Source: Madurella fahalii
Taxonomy: Eukaryota > Ascomycota > Sordariomycetes > Sordariales
DNA length: 64,000 bases
Assembly (NCBI GenBank): GCA_029876055.1
Contig: CM056876.1
Coordinates: 372,001 to 436,000, forward strand
Direction of reading: 5' to 3'
Within the stretch, counting starts at the first letter, position 1. Every line of letters starts with the position of its first letter. A program made the translations under genes and the position numbers. Positions 10,662 through 21,041 of the stretch are shown in pieces. Below the pieces are notes generated by a model. It was not told the origin of the DNA, ran no database searches, and was given only the letters and a program-made list of their open reading frames with translations.

Positions 10662-11421
10662 TATTGGGTGGGGAAGGGGTAGGCAGGAGAATTGCGGATG
10701 GAGGTACCTGCGTTGAACTGTCCAGAAGGAAACAGATGCACCGGGCGGACAAGAAATATGTGTGCCCAGCCCCCATGCCCATCCATGTCTGACCCATGCA
10801 TTAATTGTCAGCCTCAAAATTATCGGAAATAACCCACCGCCGCCATAACCCTAACCCTAGGGTATTGTGGACCAGGCTGAATTAACATCCATTTGCTCTC
10901 TACTATTTTATACCTAGCGCTAGCCGGTCAGGTACAGCACCAAGCCCAAACGAAAATGCGTATTATTTGAAATGAATCTAGATGTCTGCACCTAGCCTGA
11001 GAGGCTTAGCGGGGGCCACTACCGTATCTACCTCGATCAGCATCCTTAACCGATTATTTATACTGACAATGAACATTTGCTACTAAATTCTATCATTCGG
11101 TTCACAAACGTGCTGAGCTAGGTCGTCGATTCCCTGCGCTACCGCACCTGTCTAGGGTTCATTTCGCGTTAGGTTCTTGCCCAGTGCAGCTGCGCCATCT
11201 GCTGAAAGATAGGCTTCCTCCATGTTCGGTTTGCCTTCTGCGTGCGCCTCACGACTTCCTGGTCCTAACGGCACCAGGCAGACGGGTTCAACTTTTTCTT
11301 TTGTAGGACGTTCGGGACGTAGCGCTTTTCGTTCTTAGGCGAAGAGAGGTTTATTTCAGAGCGCTGGGCGTTAATAAGGTCCCAGGGGATGCAAGGAAGG
11401 TATAGTGACTAAAGAGGGGAG
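10662..11421. other. Intergenic with two telomere-type repeats
   Basis: Contains CCCTAACCCTA at about 10848-10859, two telomere units only. The rest, up to LTR copy B, is degenerate and may be decayed retroelement body; stops interrupt all frames. Confidence 0.4.
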
Positions 11422-11642
11422 TGTAATGGCCCTAGGAGTGTATTGCAACTATCTGGTGACGACTCTACGAGTATACTTACGTTGGGGAAAGAAAGGAAAG
11501 AACAGAAGATTTTAGAGACGTGTGGGCCCTCTGATTAGGGCCGGCACATTCCGGGAATAGCTTCATTTAGGGGTTTGGTAGTTTGTACTCCAAGGAGCTG
11601 GCCAAGGGTTGCTAAGGCCTGTGCTAGGCTTAGCCCGTTACA
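11422..11642 (-). repeat. Solo-LTR-like relic, copy B (inverted)
   Basis: Reverse complement starts TGTAACGGGCTAAGCC and ends GGCCATTACA (TG...CA), 221 bp. It is the inverted partner of 4667-4914, mostly differing by transitions and by lacking the 27-bp block. No target-site duplication is visible. Confidence 0.6.
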
Positions 11643-12176
11643 ATATCTCCATTCTCCGTCTTGAGGTCTGGTTAACCTGTGATCTTCCAGTTTTTAGCTT
11701 CGAACCTATATAAAGCCTTAGTTTCTAGGAAGCTACTTAGAAGCTCCTATATAGGGTGTATATAACCTGTCCGTTTGACTAGGAATTAGATCTTCTCATT
11801 ATCTTAATCTTGAGGATCTCTTTAACTTGCTATTCCCCTAAGGGACAGAAATGGCCTTTTGGGGCTATGCCGCAGCAATACTAGGATCACCCTAGCTCAG
11901 GGTGTCGCGATCTGAAAGGGTTTAGCGCTACCAAGAGTTAGAGCGCAGTTAGCCGCAGGGGATCTCTTTTGTATATATACCGCTCAAAGTCTCCCACATA
12001 TTGGGATCAAAACAAGGCACACTTTTTCTTTCTTTTGTACTTCCAACGCTCTATTCCTGAGCGCCCTTTTCGCTCCCTGCAGTGTGACACAGGGGAAATC
12101 GGTAGTAGCTCGGGTTAAATCAATTGCAGCTCATAAACATGTACAACAATGATGATCCAAAGTGCCCAGATTCGTC
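11643..12176. other. Degenerate intergenic stretch
   Basis: TA-rich decayed sequence followed by the 3' flank of the F-box gene. No gene recognised. Confidence 0.4.
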
Positions 12177-13874
12177 TCATATAACTAGGTTGTTATCCTC
12201 GCCCTCCTCCTCGCTCTCTTCTTCGCTATCATCCCCATCTTCGTCCTCATCCTCGTCGCTATCATCCCCGTCTTCGTCCTCATCCTCGTCGCTATCATCG
12301 ACGTCATTCGCTTCTTCCTCCTCCTCCTCACCATTCCCAATACCAGCCGCAACACCAAAGTGGTTCACGGGACTATTCCAGGGAGCTGTGTTTACGCCTG
12401 GTCCCATCTCGGGCTCCTGGACAAACTCAAAATCGTCCATCTCGCTGCTCCACTCGTCATCGGACTCCGGCATGAGAACAGGAACGAGCCTTTCAAGCAT
12501 GTTGTCATCTCTCAGCGGGCAACGCCGCTTGCGGGGCGAGAGGAGATACTTTGTAACGGCCGCTCCGATGCGATTAGGACGTTCATCGTGATCTGGGTGC
12601 CCTAGACTCCATGCTTCGGGGAGCTGTAACATATCTTCGGATCTTCCGATGATCGAGTCCAAAAGCCGCGCGTCCTTCAGCTGTGTGCCGCAGAACTGAG
12701 ACTTGAGGTACGGGAGTAGCTTGTACCACGACGTGCTAGTCAGGCGTATGTAGCATAGATCGAACGATTCGAGCGATTGCTTATGCCGGACGAGAAAGCT
12801 AGCAATCTCCTGGCGCTCAGTTTCGACACCGCTGATACTGAATGTCTTCAACCTTGGCCACACCCGGTCCAGGGGTATAACATCGCGCAGAGCTGCAGGG
12901 GAAGGAAAGGTACCCTTGATCTGACAATGGGCTTCAAAGAATTGAATATCAAGCTCGACAAGGTTCGGCATCCTGTCTAGGATGCGGCGGAGAGCGCCCT
13001 TATGCACTAGGGCTCGACACTGTGCGATCTGGTTGGTGATGTCTACTGGGTCTTCGCCCAGCCAGCCTCCCTCTCTCTCTTCCACCGCAAGGAGCATCAG
13101 CTGGAACGTGGTTAGATTCTCCAGGAGGTCGGAAGCCATGCTGTGCAGGCCAAACTGCGTCTCGTTCAAGATATCGAGATATATAAGCGCGGCACGGATA
13201 CTTTGAAGCTGAGTCTTCGATTCTTCAACACCCTTGAGGATGGCACGGAGGTGACGTGTCGATGCCTTCCCATCGTCGAACTTCCCACTATGCAACTCCC
13301 AGTGGGATTTTATATGCGGCTTCTTTATGATGCGCAACTCATTGCAATCTGATACGACAACATCTCTGAGGTTTGGTAATTTTGCGATCACTTCTTTGAG
13401 TACCTCATAGTCAAGTTCATTTGTGAGGATCTCGTCCTGGTCCTCATAGAGGCGCAAGTAGCGATTGTAGTGATCCAGAATCTCGCGCTTTGTCATTCGA
13501 TCCGGAGGGCGTTCGAAGAGGTGAGGGTGCTTTTTATGTAATTCTTCATCCGAGCGGCGTTTCTTGCGGATGGCATTGGTGTACATCTGAAGGGTTTGCC
13601 GCTCCATGGTGAGCATCTGAACCACGTACGCCAGACGAGTGACATGTGCGGCATAAACCGGGTTTTTCATGATCTCGCGAATCATGACGAAGTCCTGCTT
13701 ACACATCGTAAAGCAGATTTCCTTCAAAGCAATTCTGTCGGCGATGGCCCCAATCGTACGGTTCACGAGGCGAAGCTTCCGAACATCGGTGATCTCTAAC
13801 TGCGCTGTGATCTCAAAGAGGATCTCCGTGGGCAGTTTATCGAGTCGTCCCATCTTGATTTCGAGACGTCGCAC
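12177..13874 (-). CDS. F-box protein with acidic C-terminal tail
   Basis: Single-exon gene of 565 aa. An F-box is at residues about 11-50 (LDKLPTEILFEITAQL, then VRKLRLVNRT), the Skp1-binding element of SCF ubiquitin ligases. The middle part is helical and contains LPNLRDVVVSD-like segments, possibly degenerate leucine-rich repeats for substrate recognition. The last ~55 residues are almost only Glu/Asp/Ser, with GDDSDEDEDED repeated; this comes from a repeated CATCC/CTCG-rich stretch at 12195-12320. The start could also be the Met at codon 8 (13853), which sits just before the F-box. No partner gene nearby indicates the substrate. Function beyond F-box is not known. Confidence 0.8.
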   Translation of the reverse strand: MRRLEIKMGRLDKLPTEILFEITAQLEITDVRKLRLVNRTIGAIADRIALKEICFTMCKQDFVMIREIMKNPVYAAHVTRLAYVVQMLTMERQTLQMYTNAIRKKRRSDEELHKKHPHLFERPPDRMTKREILDHYNRYLRLYEDQDEILTNELDYEVLKEVIAKLPNLRDVVVSDCNELRIIKKPHIKSHWELHSGKFDDGKASTRHLRAILKGVEESKTQLQSIRAALIYLDILNETQFGLHSMASDLLENLTTFQLMLLAVEEREGGWLGEDPVDITNQIAQCRALVHKGALRRILDRMPNLVELDIQFFEAHCQIKGTFPSPAALRDVIPLDRVWPRLKTFSISGVETERQEIASFLVRHKQSLESFDLCYIRLTSTSWYKLLPYLKSQFCGTQLKDARLLDSIIGRSEDMLQLPEAWSLGHPDHDERPNRIGAAVTKYLLSPRKRRCPLRDDNMLERLVPVLMPESDDEWSSEMDDFEFVQEPEMGPGVNTAPWNSPVNHFGVAAGIGNGEEEEEEANDVDDSDEDEDEDGDDSDEDEDEDGDDSEEESEEEGEDNNLVI

Positions 13875-14972
13875 TGGTCAATAGAGGTAGCTAGGCGTGC
13901 CTTGTCGCTGAGAGGGCAGACACTTGCCAATCCGAGTCGAGGTGGAACTGCGAACGCGTGCCGAGAATGGTGACGCGAAAAATAGGCGGTGAGGGAGGCT
14001 AGTTCTCCTAGTCAGCCCCAACTCACGTGAACGGGACAGTTTAGATCCGTGCAGGGATGAGAACGATCCATGAACAGCGAAGCTTCCATTGCAGCTCCCT
14101 CTGCTCACACACCGCATGTTGATGGGTGTCTTCCGCAGTTGGTCCAAGTATTGAGAGCTAAACTCCATGCCAGAAGATTCGGTTACATCTGAGAAATCAC
14201 ACCTAAACTCGCCAACTTTACATCAACTTAACAAGACTTTGCCAGGCACTAAAAAAACCCAGAAAAATCTAGTAGAAGGAACATTGCCGAGCTACCCGAT
14301 AAATCAAATAGTTTTCATTTCTCTGAAGTCGGCAGCAACTGATCCTGGGTTGAATCTCGAAAAAAAAGTAGTCTCTGGCACACAGCCTTGTTCTTCCGGC
14401 CTGGATGTGGTCACGTGGATTTTTGGGGGGGAGAGAGAGAGAGAGGTCGCTGTGGCCCGAGCGTTGTATAGTGTGGGTCCTGGATATTGCCTTCAGAACA
14501 AGCCTGTAGACGTTGCGAACATTTTCGAGTCTCATGTCAGAGCTCCATATAAAAAAAAAAATCCACACTTCATTTACCAATTTATAGTCTACTAGAAAAC
14601 TAGATACTATATACTCTATCCGCATGAATGAGAGGCCATGGATACTTTTATGCGTTTATCCGGCCGTATCATGCGACTACATGTGCTGGGGTACTCAAGA
14701 AGGCTATGCAGTTATACGATATAAAGAGGTTAGGCCCAGGAGCGTAATACCGAGTTTCTGCCCAAAGCAGCACTCTACAGCAGTTCAAGACCCACGTGAC
14801 GAGAATAATGGGCGCCAAAGTAGCGGCCCAACAGATCCACCCACACGCAGTTACGCAGGCTCACAAAGACATCGAGAATTGTCCCCAGAAACGGCTCTTG
14901 TACTTTGGAACCCACCCGCTCGGAAGACTAGTGCAGAAAGCTATCACGCCTCGGTAAAGAGAAACGGACGCA
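13875..14972. other. Intergenic between F-box and NLR genes
   Basis: Divergent upstream regions of the two genes. Holds a (GA)n tract at about 14430-14446 and an A-run near 14550. No other gene is supported. Confidence 0.5.
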
Positions 14973-17900
14973 ATGCGGCGCTTATTTCGCAGGCGGCATA
15001 AAACCGCGGAGAAGGGGACGACACCGGCAGGCGAGCCGCAGCAGCTTGTGCAATCACCCTCGGCCACTCCCTCCTCCAGCAAGACATTCCCTGTCGGCAT
15101 CAAGCTGCTTCATAGTCCAAAAAACGCGGTTGTCGAGTGCGTTTTTGCCCGGGCCCCATCTAAATAGTTTGCTGCCAGCTGACAGTTCCCGCGCAGCCTT
15201 GTTTTCGTCCACGGCTTAACCGGCGATCGAGAAAAGACCTGGACTGCCCACGGCGCATCTGAGCCATGGCCCAAAGCCCTCCTTCCGTCCAAACTCCCGA
15301 CAGCGCGCATCCTTGCATACGGGTACGATGCATACGTGACGAATTGGCAAGGCGTGGTCTCGCAGAATCGAATTGGCGACCATGCGTGGAATCTTGTGAC
15401 CTCTCTCTCATCATACCGAGACGAGGATGGCACGGTAGGAGCTTGCGCCGTCTGCAATTAGTCGCCCGGGCTAACAACAGTAGAACGAACGACCGATTAT
15501 ATTTGTCTGTCATAGTTTGGGAGGCCTGGTTTGCAAAGATGTACAGCTCATCTTATCTCTGATCGTGGAGGACTTTGCTAACAACATGCCAGGCCTTGGT
15601 TAAGTCGAATGAGCGACCTGAACCTCATCTCCAGGGCATCGTTGCATCAACACGGGGCATTGCTTTCCTTGGAACGCCCCACCACGGAGCTGGCCTTGCT
15701 CGATTGGCCGAACTCCTATCCCGCTCGATCGGGTTGATCCACCAGACGAATACCGAGATAGTAGCCGTCCTGCGGCGCGAGTCCGAGGTACTTGCGCGTA
15801 TACAAGACAGCTTCGACACCATGGTCATGGCACGTAATCAGGGGGACGTGCAGCCTATTGAGATCAGCTGCTTCTACGAGGAGCTGCCTTTGCCGGGGAT
15901 TGGCCAAGTATATCCCACAACGCAACTTACGTTGCATGCGCCGTTGGCTAACGGTAACCTAGGTGGTACCGCAGCACTCAGCGGTTCTCTCCGGATATAT
16001 CCGGATTGGGATCCATAGCAACCACATGGACATGGCCAGGTTTGCCGCCGATGACGACCAAGGGTTTACCGCCGTGTGTAGAGAGCTTCGTCGATGGATC
16101 AAGCAGATACCTGTGTCTGAGAGAAATCAGGGGGATTCACCCACCTCGGGATACAACGAAATCCAACCGGATGGACTGCAGGATAGACAGGGGAGGTCCG
16201 CGCGATGTACGTCGAAGAACTGATCCCCTATAGAGCTCATACTAAACGGATAGTTCTCGTACCATACACTAGGAATCCAGCCTTCGTCGAGCGATCTGGA
16301 ATCCTCGAGCAGCTGAACTATCAGCTTGGCTATGGACTTCCTCAGGCGGACCACAGATCGCAGCGCAGAACAGCGCTCTACGGGCTGGGGGGCGTTGGGT
16401 ATGTGATTGCGATAGGGTTTCTCTCTTCTCGCTAACTAATTCGACATAGAAAGACGCAAATTGCGCTCGCGTACGCCTACTGGCTAGAAGAGTCATTCCC
16501 GGACGTTTCAGTCCTCTGGGTGCATGCAAGCAGCGCCGAGCGGTTCCGTGAGGCTTATTCTTCCATCGCACAAGAGCTTCGAGTCCCTGGCTACGACGAC
16601 CCCAAAGCTGACGTGCTGTCCCTGGTGAAGACATGGCTACAGAGCAAGGAAAACGGCCGGTGGCTGATGGTTATCGATAACGCCGACAACGCACAGCTTT
16701 TTAGTCAACCGAGGAGCCTCGGAAAGTGGATTCCTGAATGCGCACATGGATCTATCCTCGTAACGACGAGGAACAAGGTAGCTGGTTCGAGGCTCACACA
16801 AGGCAGATGCCTGATTGAGGTCGGAAAGATGACCGAGGGCGAATCGAGACTGCTGCTGCAAGAGAAGCTCGAAGCAGATAATCCGGATCCGGACAATTTG
16901 TCGTCACTATCGTCTCGATTGGAACACTTACCGCTCGCATTGGTACAAGCCGCTGCCTTTATCCAAGAAACAAGTATATCAGTCGACAGTTATTTGCAAT
17001 TACTGGAGAAAAGCGACCAGCACCTCATTGATCTACTAAGTGAGGAGTTCGAGACGGTCGGTAGGGATTCGGAGGCAACCCGTGCGGTAGCAGAAACTTG
17101 GATTCTTTCGTTCGAGCAGATTCAACAGCAAGACACATTCGCTGGGGAACTCCTCTCGCTAATGAGCCTCTTCAACCGCCAGGCCATTCCATTGGAGTTT
17201 CTTTGCGACTACGACGAGCAGCAGCAAGGGCAAGAACCGAGGGGGGCAATGCAACTGACGAAGGCATTGGGGGTCCTAAAGGCATTTTCTTTCGTTACGG
17301 AGGATAAGAGCCATGCTTTCGATATGCACCGGCTTGTCCAATTGGTCACGCAAAAGTGGCTTGTCAAGAAGGGTATAATATACCAGTTCGTGAGACAGGC
17401 AATCTTGACGGTATCGCGTAATTACCCAGACAGCAATCATGAGAATCGGGAAATATGCGGCGCATACCTTGCACACGCGTACGCTGTGCTAAACTCCGAA
17501 GGGACTGGCCTGGGAGATGAGAATCTGGCAAGAGCATCGCTTCTCTACAAAATTGCCATTTTTTTTAACAACCAGAGCCGGTGGAAGGAGGCGGAAAAAT
17601 TCCTTAAAAATGCGATAAAAGTAGAACAGGAGCTAGTAGGAGAAGAGGACCCAATAACCCTAGCTAGTATAAGCACCCTGGCATCAACATACTCGCTTCA
17701 AGGCCGATGGAAGGAAGCTGAGACGTTGGCCGTCCAAGTGATGGAGATAACTAAGAAGGTGTTGGGAGACGAGCATCCTTATACCCTAACCAGTATAGGC
17801 AGTCTGGCATCAATGTACTGGGACCAAGGCCGATGGAAGGAAGCTGAGGCGTTGGAGGTGCAAGTGATAGAGTTAAGGAAGAAGGTGTTGGGAGACGAGC

Positions 17901-18976
17901 ATCCTGATACCCTAATCAGTATAAGCAACCTGGCATCAATGTACCGGAACCAAGGCCGATGGAAGCAAGCTGAGGCGTTGGAGGTGAAAGTGATGGAGAT
18001 AGGGAAGAAGGTGTTGGGAGACGAGCATCCTGATACCCTAACCAGTATAAGCAACCTGGCATTCATGTACTGGGATCAAGGCCGATGGAAGGAAGCTGAG
18101 GCGTTGCAGGTGCAAGTGATGGAGATAAGGAAGAAGGTATTGGGAGACGAGCATCCTGATACCCTAATCGGTATGAACAACCTGGCATCAACATACCGGA
18201 GCCAAGGCCGATGGAAGGAAGCTGAGGCGTTGGAGGTGCAAGTGATGGAGATAAGGAAGAAGGTATTGGGAGACGAGCATCCTGATACCCTAACCAGTAT
18301 GAACAACCTGGCATCAACATACCGGAGCCAAGGCCGATGGAAGGAAGCTGAGGCGTTGGAGGTGCAAGCGATGGAGATAAGGAAGAAGGTGTTAGGAGAC
18401 GAGCATCCTCATACCCTAACTAGTATGAACAACCTGGCATCAACGTACCGGGACCTAGGCCGATGGAAGGAAGCTGAGGCGTTGGAGGTGCAAGCGATGG
18501 AGATAAGGAAGAAGGTATTGAGGGACGAGCATCCTGATACCCTAATCGGTATGAACAACCTGGCATCAACATACCAGAGCCAAGGCCGATGGAAGGAAGC
18601 TGAGGCGTTGGAGGTGCAAGTGATGGAGATAAGGAAGAAGGTATTGAGGGACGAGCATCCTGATACCCTAACCAGTATGAACAACCTGGCATCAACATAC
18701 CGGAGCCAAGGCCGATGGAAGGAAGCTGAGGCGTTGCAGGTGCAAGCGATGGAGATAAGGAAGAAGGTATTGGGGGACGAGCATCCTGATACCCTAACCA
18801 GTATGAACAACCTGGCATTCACGTACTGGGACCAAGGCCGATGGAAGGAAGCTGAGGTGTTGATGCAAAATTGCTTTTGTCTTCAGCAACAAATATTTGG
18901 TCTAGATCACCCTCATACTATTGCTTCTCGTACTACCTTAGATAACTGGGTTAAGGAAGCGGCACAAACAACTTAG
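14973..18976 (+). CDS. NLR-like STAND receptor: SesB-type hydrolase, NB-ARC, TPR repeats
   Basis: Predicted fungal non-self recognition receptor of 1220 aa. Exons: 14973-15136, 15197-15434, 15484-15540, 15593-15907, 15963-16112, 16187-16398, 16450-18976. Residues 55-310 form an alpha/beta-hydrolase effector domain: DLVFVHGLTGD (55-65), nucleophile motif CHSLGG with Ser145, FLGTPHHGAGLA, and SNHMDM with His279. Residues about 374-650 are NB-ARC: P-loop GLGGVGKTQ (374-382), WLMVIDNAD (Walker B) and ILVTTRNK (RNBS-B-like). From residue 756 come eleven 42-residue TPR_10/12 units with consensus RWKEAEALEVQVMEIRKKVL. In this protein class, ligand sensing by the repeats is thought to trigger NB-ARC oligomerisation and activate the N-terminal enzyme. 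The frame is open throughout, so the gene looks intact. Intron 16113-16186 is the least certain (GTGTCT donor). Confidence 0.88.
17579..18868 (+). repeat. Tandem 126-bp TPR-coding repeat array
   Basis: Eleven 42-codon units; units 2-10 are nearly identical at DNA level, each beginning CGATGGAAGGAAGCTGAGGC, and units 1 and 11 are diverged caps. Differences concentrate at a few codons: W/R/Q and D/S/N in the Y(x)(x)QG turn, V/A/I in VQxME, G/R before DEHP, and TS/IS/IG before the second helix. This pattern suggests unit exchange (recombination) plus diversification at surface positions. Confidence 0.9.
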
Positions 18977-19277
18977 TAGCTGCGATAGAGTACAACAATG
19001 TATATACCTAAATTGCAATTCCTTTATGCCGGACCGTCTCTTGTCGCAGCCGATATCTCAGCTTCTCATATTTTCCCTTGGCGTGATATATGAGTGGTGA
19101 GGGGGATATGTAAGGTAAGGTCTCTATGTCCTTTCCTAGTTCGCTAAGCAAGTTCTAGTCTCTACAAAAAGTTTTCGCTCTTCTTATAATTAACATTATG
19201 TTTACGATCTAATTACGACACCTTGCAAAAAAACGCAGCCTTCAATAACCGAGACATATTATTATATCAATTATTAA
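18977..19277. other. NLR 3' flank, AT-rich
   Basis: 3' untranslated region and AT-rich spacer up to the transposon. No gene seen. Confidence 0.5.
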
Positions 19278-19279
19278 TA

Positions 19280-19330
19280 ACGTGCGTGATAAGCGAGCGG
19301 CCGATCTAAGCCGATCTAAGCGAGCGGCCG
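19280..19330 (+). repeat. 5' terminal inverted repeat with internal 10-bp duplication
   Basis: Matches the reverse complement of 21111-21151 over 41 bp, except that the 10-bp block CCGATCTAAG is present twice, making this arm 51 bp. Confidence 0.85.
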
Positions 19331-19388
19331 CTTCCCTACTACAACGCATCTCTCTCTACATCTTCTACAAAATTTACCACAACAAGCC

Positions 19389-20918
19389 ATGGGGACCCCT
19401 TTAAAAGAAGCAAGGACTCTTTTGGCCCTGCAAGCTCTTCAAAACGATACCAAGCTTAGCATTCCGGCTGCAGCTGAGTTGTACGATATTGCAGAAAGAA
19501 CGCTTCGTTACCGAAAGGCCGGCCGACTTCCTCGACACGACCTTATCACCAATTCGCGTAAGCTCACGGATTTGGAAGAGCAATCGATTATTCGATACAT
19601 AATTGAGTTATGTACGCGTGCATTTCATCCCCGGCTTTCGTACGTGGAAGATATAGCCAATCGATTGCTACGCGAACGCGACGCGCCCTCTGTCGGCAAA
19701 CGCTGGGCTTATAACTTCGTTAAGCGCCAGCCAGAACTTCGGACGCGTTTTATATGTAAATACGACTACTAGAGGGCTAAATACGAAGATCCAAAGGTTA
19801 TTCGCGAGTGGTTTATACTTATATATAATACTAAGGCTAAATACGGTATCCTTGACGAAGATTTATATGATTTCGACGAGACCGGTTTTATAATGGGCAT
19901 TATTATCCCTACTATAGTAGTTACTACCTCTGATGGCTGTAGTAGGGCTAAACAGGCCTAGCCTGGTAATCGAGAGTAGGCTATAGTTATCTAAGGAGTA
20001 AATGCCTTGGGTTGGGCTATCCTGCTATTCATCATCTTAGCCGGACAATATTACCTCGCCAATTAGTATCGAGAGTACAACCTTCCGGCTAACTGGCGTA
20101 TTGCAACAACCGATAATGGCTGGACTACCAATGAGAAAGGCATAGATTGGATTCGGCACTTCGATTTCTATATAGCATCTCGTACGAAGGGCAAATACCG
20201 GCTGCTGATCCTTGACGGCTACGATAGCTACCACTCCGAAGAATTCGAGACCTACTGCTAGGAGTATAACATTATCACACTTTATATACCTCCGCACTCC
20301 TCGCACCTACTTCAGCTATTAGATGTTGGCTGTTTTTCGCTATTAAAAAAGGCGTATAGCTGCCAGATTGAGTAGTTGATATGGATAAACATCATATACA
20401 TCAGCAAATTAGAGTTTCTTTGTAGGTTCAGAGAAGCGTTTTTTGCTTCAATCACAGAAAAAAACATCTAGGGTAGATTTACCGGAGCCGGCCTTATACC
20501 ATACGACCCAGAGAGGGTGATATCTAAGCTGGATATACGTATTCGGACCCTAACACCCCCAGCCTCCAGCCTAACTACAGCACTACCTTGGGTCTCCCAA
20601 ACACCACATAACCCTCGAGAAGCCACCTTACAGTCAGTACTTATCAAAACTCGAATTTCCAACCATCAAGGCAGCTCTCCAACCTCAATACTAACTGCTA
20701 TAGATCGATTAGCTAAAGGTATAATGGCTGTAATGCACGAGGTAGCTCTTCTACATTCGGAGGTCTCAGCACTACGAAAGGCCAATAAAGGGCTTAGTAA
20801 AAGACGGAGAGCAAAAAAAACACGTGTACGGCTTGGAGGGTCACTTACTGTACAAGAAGCACAGGATCTACTAGATCAGAAGGCTATAGGTAAGCAGGTA
20901 ATCCAGGAAATACGATAA
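19389..20918 (+). pseudogene. Fot1-like transposase with RIP-type nonsense codons
   Basis: One continuous frame with at least eight in-frame stops and no frameshift. The N-terminus has a psq-type helix-turn-helix (LSIPAAAELYDIAERTLRYR) and a CENP-B-like DNA-binding part. The DDE catalytic core is recognisable by FDETGF, LILDGYDSYHSEEF and PPHSSHLLQLLDVGCF, giving the three acidic residues. The C-terminus is a coiled-coil-like tail (RLAKGIMAVMHEVALLHSEV). The stops fall where relatives have Gln or Trp, so each is explained by one transition (CAG/CAA to TAG/TAA or TGG to TAG), the signature of repeat-induced point mutation. The element cannot make active transposase. Confidence 0.85.
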
Positions 20919-21041
20919 AATGGTAGTGGTGTAAGGGGGTCTCATACGAAGATTCGGTGCTGTGGCGTATGCGGAAAGCCTGGCTATAATGTATATACGT
21001 GCAAGGAGGCTGCAGAATCGTCTGATTCATCTGTTTCCGAT

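Noticed and set aside
10846..10862. A true telomere or chromosome end
   Set aside because: Only two repeat units, internal, with normal genes on both sides.
14167..14625. ORFs of 142 and 118 codons around a GA tract
   Set aside because: Low-complexity DNA, overlapping on both strands, no homology seen.
17779..18822. Several long repetitive ORFs on the minus strand (Ser/Pro/Phe repeats)
   Set aside because: They are antisense shadows of the TPR-coding repeats; the plus strand carries the conserved protein.
17579..18868. CRISPR-like regular repeats
   Set aside because: Units abut without spacers and code for TPRs in an eukaryotic gene with introns.
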